Assembly: GCF_024323335.1 (NCBI RefSeq)
Contig: NC_066580.1
Span: 259,019,332-259,083,331 of the forward strand
DNA from: Lathyrus oleraceus
Lineage: Eukaryota > Streptophyta > Magnoliopsida > Fabales > Fabaceae
Direction of reading: 5' to 3'
Length of the DNA stretch: 64,000 nt
In this document: positions 58,049 through 64,000 of the stretch, one piece after another
How the letters are laid out: each line of letters starts with the position of its first letter
Position numbering within the stretch: the first letter of the stretch is position 1
Made by a program: the position numbers and the translations under genes
Notes under the pieces: generated by a model
Database searches by the model: none
What the model was told of the DNA's origin: nothing
What the model saw: the letters and a program-made list of their open reading frames with translations, nothing else

Positions 58049-59173
58049 TGTAGTGGAAAATTCTTGACCATCAAGCTATGGATAAACTTGACGTCAATAA
58101 AACAAGAGTCACCACCGTTTTTTTATTGTTTCCAAAAGGAAAGGGAAAAGAATGAACAAAACCCAAAGATAAGAAGTTTTCAAATCAAAACTAATAAAAT
58201 GTCAGAGATTATAGGTAAGGGGGTTGGTTACACATAGGGAAGGTGTTAGCACCCAAAGTGTCCTAGGTACTCCTAAGGAGCCCTTTTTGTGTGCAAGTGT
58301 TTTGGTCAAAATGATGTTTGGGTAAAAATATAGAGTGAGGGGATGAGAAAATAATTCATTAATTATATTTTTTTGTTTGACAAGACTTTCGGTGTTATGC
58401 CTATGTACCAACATAAAAATGAGGGATCAAAACCCCGTAGTTCGTGGTAAAAATTTCAAAGAAAGTTGGTGAATTGGTTTCAACAAAAGTTCTAACAGAG
58501 AGGGCACAAAAGAGCCCAAAGATTTGAATGGAGTTATTAGTTTCTTTTTGTATTTTGAAATTAAAGTCAATATGATTAAGTTTATTTATAAGTTTGATTT
58601 AAGAAAATGTTTTGAAAATTCAATGGCATAAGGCCAAAGTTTCTAATCATTAAAACATGTCTAAGTTAAAATTGAAATTCAAGAAGTGGGAGGAGATGAA
58701 GGCACTATCCTAGAAAAAATTAAAAGTTAAGAGTTGAAAAGATCTGACCAATGGGATGCAATCCAACAGACAAGAATGTCATATAGTAACTCATTTTCCT
58801 TTGGACTTTAGATGGCAACAAGTATAAGTAATATCCAAGCAAACCATATGAAGACCAAGGCATCAAATAAAGATAGCCATAATATCCAAGCAAGCATTCC
58901 AATAGTTAGCAGTCTTCAATGTCTTCCAATGTATAAGATGAAATATTCATTGATCAACTCAGAACAATCATCAAACATAAATAGTAATAACAACATACAA
59001 TCAAACACAGAGACAAGGTAACATGTGAACCCAAGGGTTGTCAAGGCTTGCATCAGATGAAAGGCACTGTCATGGATAACTCAGTCTCATATAGTGGCAT
59101 TGTCCAAGTCCTTAAAGCATAGGGAAGTTTCCTATCCTAAGTCCAAAAGCTCAGATAAAGTCCCATAGTCCAC
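58049..59173 (-). repeat. Ogre 5' LTR fragment (element C)
   Basis: The last 1,125 bp of a reverse-oriented LTR, ending TTTTCCACTACA at 58049. The PBS-like motif is degraded to TGGTGACTCT (58105-58114), 56 bp from the end. It is cut at 59173 by the insertion of element E; the rest should lie beyond the window. Confidence 0.85.
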
Positions 59174-60687
59174 TGTAAGACCCCAATTTTGACCCTAAGA
59201 TCCCTCATGCAATTTCATCATATGCATTAGCATTGGGATCATACATTGGCATCCTCCATACCCCTCTATCATTGGGTTTATTTTGGGAGAGATCACCAAG
59301 CACCATTTGATTGTATCATACTTGTATATTATCATTTTACTAACCAAAATACCAAAAATATGTCTTTGCATTTGCCTAACTCTTTTGTAGGTAGGGCATG
59401 GTCACATTGATTTATCAAATTCATATCTAGGGTTTGAGGCCCTCATGACAAAGAGCATAACTATGAATTTGATCTAAGAATGGTTATAAGCATCATATAT
59501 GAGTCCCATTGATCTCTAAATGATATATTGATCAACTATTCTTCAAGAGTTTGGAGGTGATTTGCCTTGGAAACCCTAGTTTGACTGGGTATCTTGAGAA
59601 ACTTCTCCAATAAGCCATCTCACCAATTGATCAAATTTCTCAAGGGACACTTCAAAATGCATCATCTTATGCATATATGAGCTACCATGAGCCAAGAAAG
59701 TCAAGAGAATTGAAGGTTAGCAAGTTGGTTAATGGTGGTTGGCCAGATGAATTCATCTAATCAAAATTAGGTCTCCCTAGACCCTATCTCCTACAATTTT
59801 CACCATATGAAAATGATTCCAAGATAAAAGTTACTATAAATGACATTCCAAACAACTTTAATGTTGATACCTAGAGCTATTTTTGCTTGGAAAATCATTT
59901 TCTATGTTGAAACATTATACATCATTTTGTCTAAACCCTAATTTGAAAGTCAACTTCCCAAGGCCATAACTTTCTCAATTTTAATGAGATGAAAGCTTTC
60001 CAAGTTTCATAATCAAATTCAAGATGTCTAATTCAACTTTGATGTTTGTAGTGAGAGCTAATTCAACTTTTATGAATATGTGATATGAGGATACATTGTA
60101 GGTCATTTTTGACCTATACCATTGAACAAGTGATTTTCCTCAACTTCAAAAATGCATAACTCTATCAGTCTAAATCCAAATGACATGAAATTGGTGACCA
60201 TTTTGAAGGTCTTTGAAAGAGATACAACTTTTATGAAGACACTTTTCTCATTTGAAGCTCACATAAAAAGTTAAGTAAGATGGAATATTGAGATATATGG
60301 CTTGACACTTAGAAAATGTTTCAACATGTTGAAATTTCCAAACTTCCACCTTCAAATTCACCATGATCCAAGCTTCAAATGGAAAAGTGTTCAACGTCAA
60401 ACTTATTCCCCTTGATCCAAGCTTTCCAAAGTACCCAAGTTCATGCATTTTGGATGAAGTTTTCTAGGGTTGTGCATGGCTTTAACAGAGTTGCACCATT
60501 GGAGGAAATCAAATGTCCAAAACTCCATTTCATATTGCCTTTCCAATCAAGCATCATTTGAACTTCAGCACAGTTGCAATTGGATCAAAATGGATTGCTT
60601 CATGGGTATGTACATGCTCATGCAAGCTTGTGCATCACATTGGCAAATTTAGCAAATTTTTAAGTGTGCAATTATCAATCTCAAATG

Positions 60688-60696
60688 CTATAAATA
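60688..60696 (+). promoter_or_regulatory. TATA box, LTR of element E
   Basis: CTATAAATA, at the position conserved among the Ogre LTRs here. Confidence 0.6.
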
Positions 60697-61394
60697 CATG
60701 GCCTCTAAGCTCATTTGAAGCACACCTTGCGCACCAACTTTGCCCCCCAATTGAAACCCTCTCATTCTAAAGGAAAACCTGATAATTTTCAATCTGAAAA
60801 TTGAGTTTGAATCTCAACTGTTTGGAGATTCAAGAACTCTAGGATCCAAAGCCTTGCACCATTGCTAACCACTCCCTGCAAGCCTCTCAAGTGTGATCAG
60901 ATCGTGTTTGAAGCAAGCAACCTCAAATTCTACACAGCATTGAAGGTAATTTTCAGAAAAACTTCATCTCTTCGATTCTCACTCAATTCTCATCAATTCT
61001 CTTGGATCTCTGGTTGTCTGAAGTCCTACCAATGTAGGCAAGAAGATTGAGTTGCTTAGAGGTCAAATTGAAGCAACTCAGTTGACACACCTCAAAATTC
61101 AACTCCTCATATCTTTCTATATATGTGGAGTTAGTTAAAATTGATGTCAGAGTCGTGCTCTACGCCATTTTTTCTTTCAGATCATGTCCTCCTTTTTTAT
61201 TTTGGTGATGGTTGAGGGTGGACCAGTCCGGTGAGGTCCACCGGAGAAGAAGACCGGAGTTACAGCTCCGGCGGTGCGTTGGCACATCTCCCAGCCACAT
61301 GATGCATTCAATTTGTTTTAATCTTAGGCATTGGATTTAATTACCACGTGTGTGGCGCGTTGACTAGGTTCCATCCTGGAACGCGCGTTTGTGT

Positions 61395-61436
61395 CCACTT
61401 GATCTGGCACCTCAATTAATGAGGGAGATCAAGTGG
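61395..61436 (+). other. Conserved LTR hairpin, covarying arms (element E)
   Basis: Perfect 11-bp arms CCACTTGATCT and AGATCAAGTGG around the same CTCAATTAATGAG core. The arms differ in sequence from the GGCCATCAGAT type of the other LTRs. Confidence 0.8.
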
Positions 61437-63884
61437 TCCACGTTTTTTGATTTTTTGATTTTAATTTTTATTCGTTTGATTTTCATTAATTCATATTAAT
61501 TTTAATATTGATCCAAAAAGTATGAGAGTTTCACCAAAAAAATTCAAATAATTTCCTCTTTCATATTTTGAATTAAAATTATTTTTTGGATCATTATTAA
61601 TATTTTTCATGATTTAATTGATTTTGTGAATATTTTTAATTGTTTAAAAATACTTTTAAGTCTTTAAAAATTCTATAAAAAAATCTCCAAGGTCCTTTGA
61701 CCTTGTTTAACCTATGATAAATCTCATGACCATTTCTTTGGTGTTTTGATGAGGTTTTAGGAAGTTGACAAACCATATTTAATTTAAATGCCTTATTTTA
61801 GTTTTTTTTTTCATTTGAATAAATGCCAAATAATTGTGTTGACCTATTGTGATGATTTGTGTAAGTTTGACTCTTGTTGTTGGGCCTTGGTCAAGGTTGA
61901 TTTGACTCTGTTAACTTAATATCATTGAATTTAGGGGATTGATGGAATGTACATTCTATCTCCCAAAATGAATGAATGATATTAATTTGGTAAAAGTCCT
62001 CATTCGACCAATTTGAGTTTTGATCCATTCCCTTCCCTCTTCATCTCATTCCCCTTCTTTATGCATTCATCTCATTTGGCCTATGATATCTCTAAGGTTA
62101 GTTGATTGCAAAATCAACATAAGTATGGATGATATTAGGCCACCTCTTTTATATATTCTTTTTGTGTGTGGTATGTTTCATGAGCATAGTCCATTATACT
62201 ATGTCTCTAACATGCATTGACACCAAAATTCTATTGCCAGACCTCAAATAGTTGTGACTTCTACATAAGTCCAATTACGATTGCTTAACATAGCGCTCAA
62301 TTTTTAACACAAAAGGCATAGCATTCTAGTTAGTGAGATTGTAAGTATCTCCTCTTTCATGGTATTGTGTGGAAACTTGACCTTTTTTACTTCCTTTGGA
62401 AGATATCTTGGCTCAAGTATCCATGCTTGTGATAAGTGGGTTGAGTGTTCTCCAAAGAATGACTTAAAATGAAAAGCAAAAGTAAAACAATAATAACTTC
62501 TAACTCATTAACAACTAACTTTTAATTTCAAGTCCTTTATTTTAATGCACTTTAATTTTTAAGTTCTATTCATTTGTCATTATTCATACCATTATAATTG
62601 TTTATGTTAATGTCATTTTCCCTTTGTCCATTTGGACCATATTGTGTGATATATCTTGTTTGTGTATATTTTGTTTGTTTGTGTGGTCTTGGACCATTAG
62701 TGTACATAATAAGAACAAAAATCCTAAAAAACTGTTGTGTGGACTGTTGACTTTATCTTGGACAAATTGGACTTAGAATTTAGGCAACCTCCATATGCTA
62801 AAGGACTTGGCCAATGCCAACTTTTGTGAAACCAAGTGATTGCAATTTGAAACTTCATCTGATACATCATTCAAGATCCCTTTGAGTTCATCTGCAACAT
62901 GATCATTGTGAAACTGTTATTTTGAACCTGTGACTTATGGAATTCATCTGCTACATGGGCTAATTTTGAAGAAAATCATGGAGTGGCTAAGCTTGGATGT
63001 GGCTATCTTTATTTGATGCCTTGCTCTTCAAGTTAATATTGTATGCATTGTTTGTGGCTTGATTCTAATATCCAAGGGAATTTGGGGTTTCTATATGGCA
63101 TTCTTGCCTATTGGATTACTACCCATCGGTCAGATCTTTTCAACTCTTAACTTCTAATTTTATGCATAGGATTAGTCTCTTCATCTCCTCCCCATCTCTT
63201 TAATTTCAAAATCTCTCCCTCCTTTTGAAAAAACTTCTTTGTTTGAACTTGTTATTTTCTAAATTTGGACCACTTTGCAAAAGATAGAAACTTTGGCCTT
63301 ATGCCATTTCATTTTAAAATTTCTTTTCTTAATCAAACTTGTAAATAGACTTAACTATACTTGACCTAAACTATCAAAAGACAAAAAGAACTAACTCATT
63401 CAAACCATTTTCTAGGCCCTTGTGCCTTTCAAACTTAATTTTTGTTAAAAGCAATGCATCCACTTTTAAATTTATGCCACGAACTATAAGATTTTGATCC
63501 CTCATTTTTATGTTGGTACGTAGGCACAAGTCTGAAGCTCTTGTCAAACACAAAAATATAATTAATGAATTCTTTTCTCATCCCCTTACTCTATTTGTTT
63601 GTAAACATCATTTTTGTACAAAATACATATGAACACAAAAAAGGCTCCCTAGGAGTACCTATGACACTTTAGGTGCTAACACCTTCCCTCTGTGTAACCA
63701 ACCCCCTTACCTGTAATATCTGACATTTTATTAGTTTTGATTTGAAAATTTCTTACTTTTGGGTTTTGTTTGTACTTTTCCCTTTTCGCTTGGAAACAAT
63801 AAAATCACGGTGGTGACTCTTGTTATTTGATGTCTAGCTTATCCATAGCTTGATGATCATGAATTTACCGCTACAAAAATTAAG

Positions 63885-63902
63885 TGGCGACTCTGCTGGG
63901 GA
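63885..63902 (+). promoter_or_regulatory. Primer-binding site (element E)
   Basis: TGGCGACTCTGCTGGGGA, 9 bp after the LTR end; the best-preserved PBS of the window. Confidence 0.9.
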
Positions 63903-64000
63903 GTAGTCTCTAGTGGGTTTAGCCTACTTTTTTGTGTGTATATAATTGTATATATGTGATGTATGTATATTTGTGTGATATAATCTGCTTGTTGTGCTTG
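63903..64000 (+). other. 5' leader of element E (partial)
   Basis: It begins GTAGTCTCTAGTGGGTTTAG, like the leaders of B and C, and runs out of the window. No gene. Confidence 0.6.

Larger units (their letters stand above)
25918..59173 (-). mobile_element. Element C: old Ogre retrotransposon split by three insertions
   Basis: On the minus strand, from right to left: 5' LTR (58049-59173, cut by element E), PBS, leader, ORF1, gag start, [element D], gag, protease, intron, [solo LTR], RT, RNase H, second RNase H, integrase, hairpin array, 3' UTR and a 3' LTR fragment (25918-28647). Removing the solo LTR and D rejoins gag and the pre-RT region exactly at the 5-bp duplications. The internal region alone sums to about 11 kb; with two LTRs of about 4.7 kb the original was near 20 kb, as expected for Ogre. 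Confidence 0.85.
59174..63875 (+). repeat. Complete Ogre 5' LTR (element E), 4,702 bp
   Basis: It runs from TGTAAGACCCCAATTTTGAC to ATTTACCGCTACA. TATA is at 60688-60696, AATAAAA near 63,799, and the PBS-like TGGTGACTCT at 63811-63820, 55 bp from the end. The LTR hairpin here has different but still perfectly paired arms, CCACTTGATCT (61395-61405) and AGATCAAGTGG (61426-61436). Confidence 0.92.
59174..64000 (+). mobile_element. Element E: Ogre retrotransposon, 5' end
   Basis: A plus-strand element inserted in the 5' LTR of C, starting TGTAAGACCCCAATTTTGAC. The 5-bp left flank is TCCAC. A complete LTR and PBS are present, and the internal region leaves the window after 125 bp. Confidence 0.9.

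Overview
The window is plant heterochromatin made almost wholly of nested, decayed Ty3/gypsy LTR retrotransposons of the Tat lineage. No host gene is visible. Very long LTRs (about 4.7-4.9 kb) beginning TGTAAGACCC, an extra ORF upstream of gag, a primer-binding site TGGCGACTCTGCTGGGGA, a protease-RT intron and a second RNase H are the marks of Ogre elements. Ogre is especially abundant in Fabeae legumes (pea, vetch, lentil, Lathyrus), so a Fabeae genome is the best guess; that is an inference, not a proof.

Layout. Element A (+, 1-5589): end of integrase, a 3.7 kb 3' UTR and the start of its 3' LTR. Element B (-, 5590-18429): a truncated RT, an intron, protease pieces split by a copia-like LTR (6644-7957), gag, ORF1, PBS and a complete 5' LTR (13557-18429). 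At 18594-25917 two 5'-truncated plus-strand Ogre LTRs are joined end to inside. Element C (-, 25918-59173) is an old Ogre element broken by three later insertions: a solo LTR (33895-38660, TSD GTAGG), a complete 13.6 kb Tat element D (41321-54907, TSD GTCTT) inside its gag, and element E inside its 5' LTR. Element E (+, 59174 to the window end) shows a complete 5' LTR and PBS.

None of the elements looks autonomous. Many stop codons are CAA/CAG to TAA/TAG or CGA to TGA changes, as expected from deamination of methylated cytosine. D has lost its protease and carries a frameshift in the RT YVDD motif, but its integrase ORF is intact.

The most interesting signals are non-coding and shared by several elements. 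(1) A PBS-like 10-mer lies 55-61 bp before the end of all eight LTR 3' ends. (2) A row of small hairpins with base-pair-preserving changes lies just after integrase in A, C and D. (3) A hairpin in the transcribed part of the Ogre LTR keeps pairing although its arm sequence changes. (4) A phase-2 intron between protease and RT is conserved in B, C and D. (5) TCCCCAG-type motifs resembling the primer tRNA 3' end recur in the 3' UTRs.
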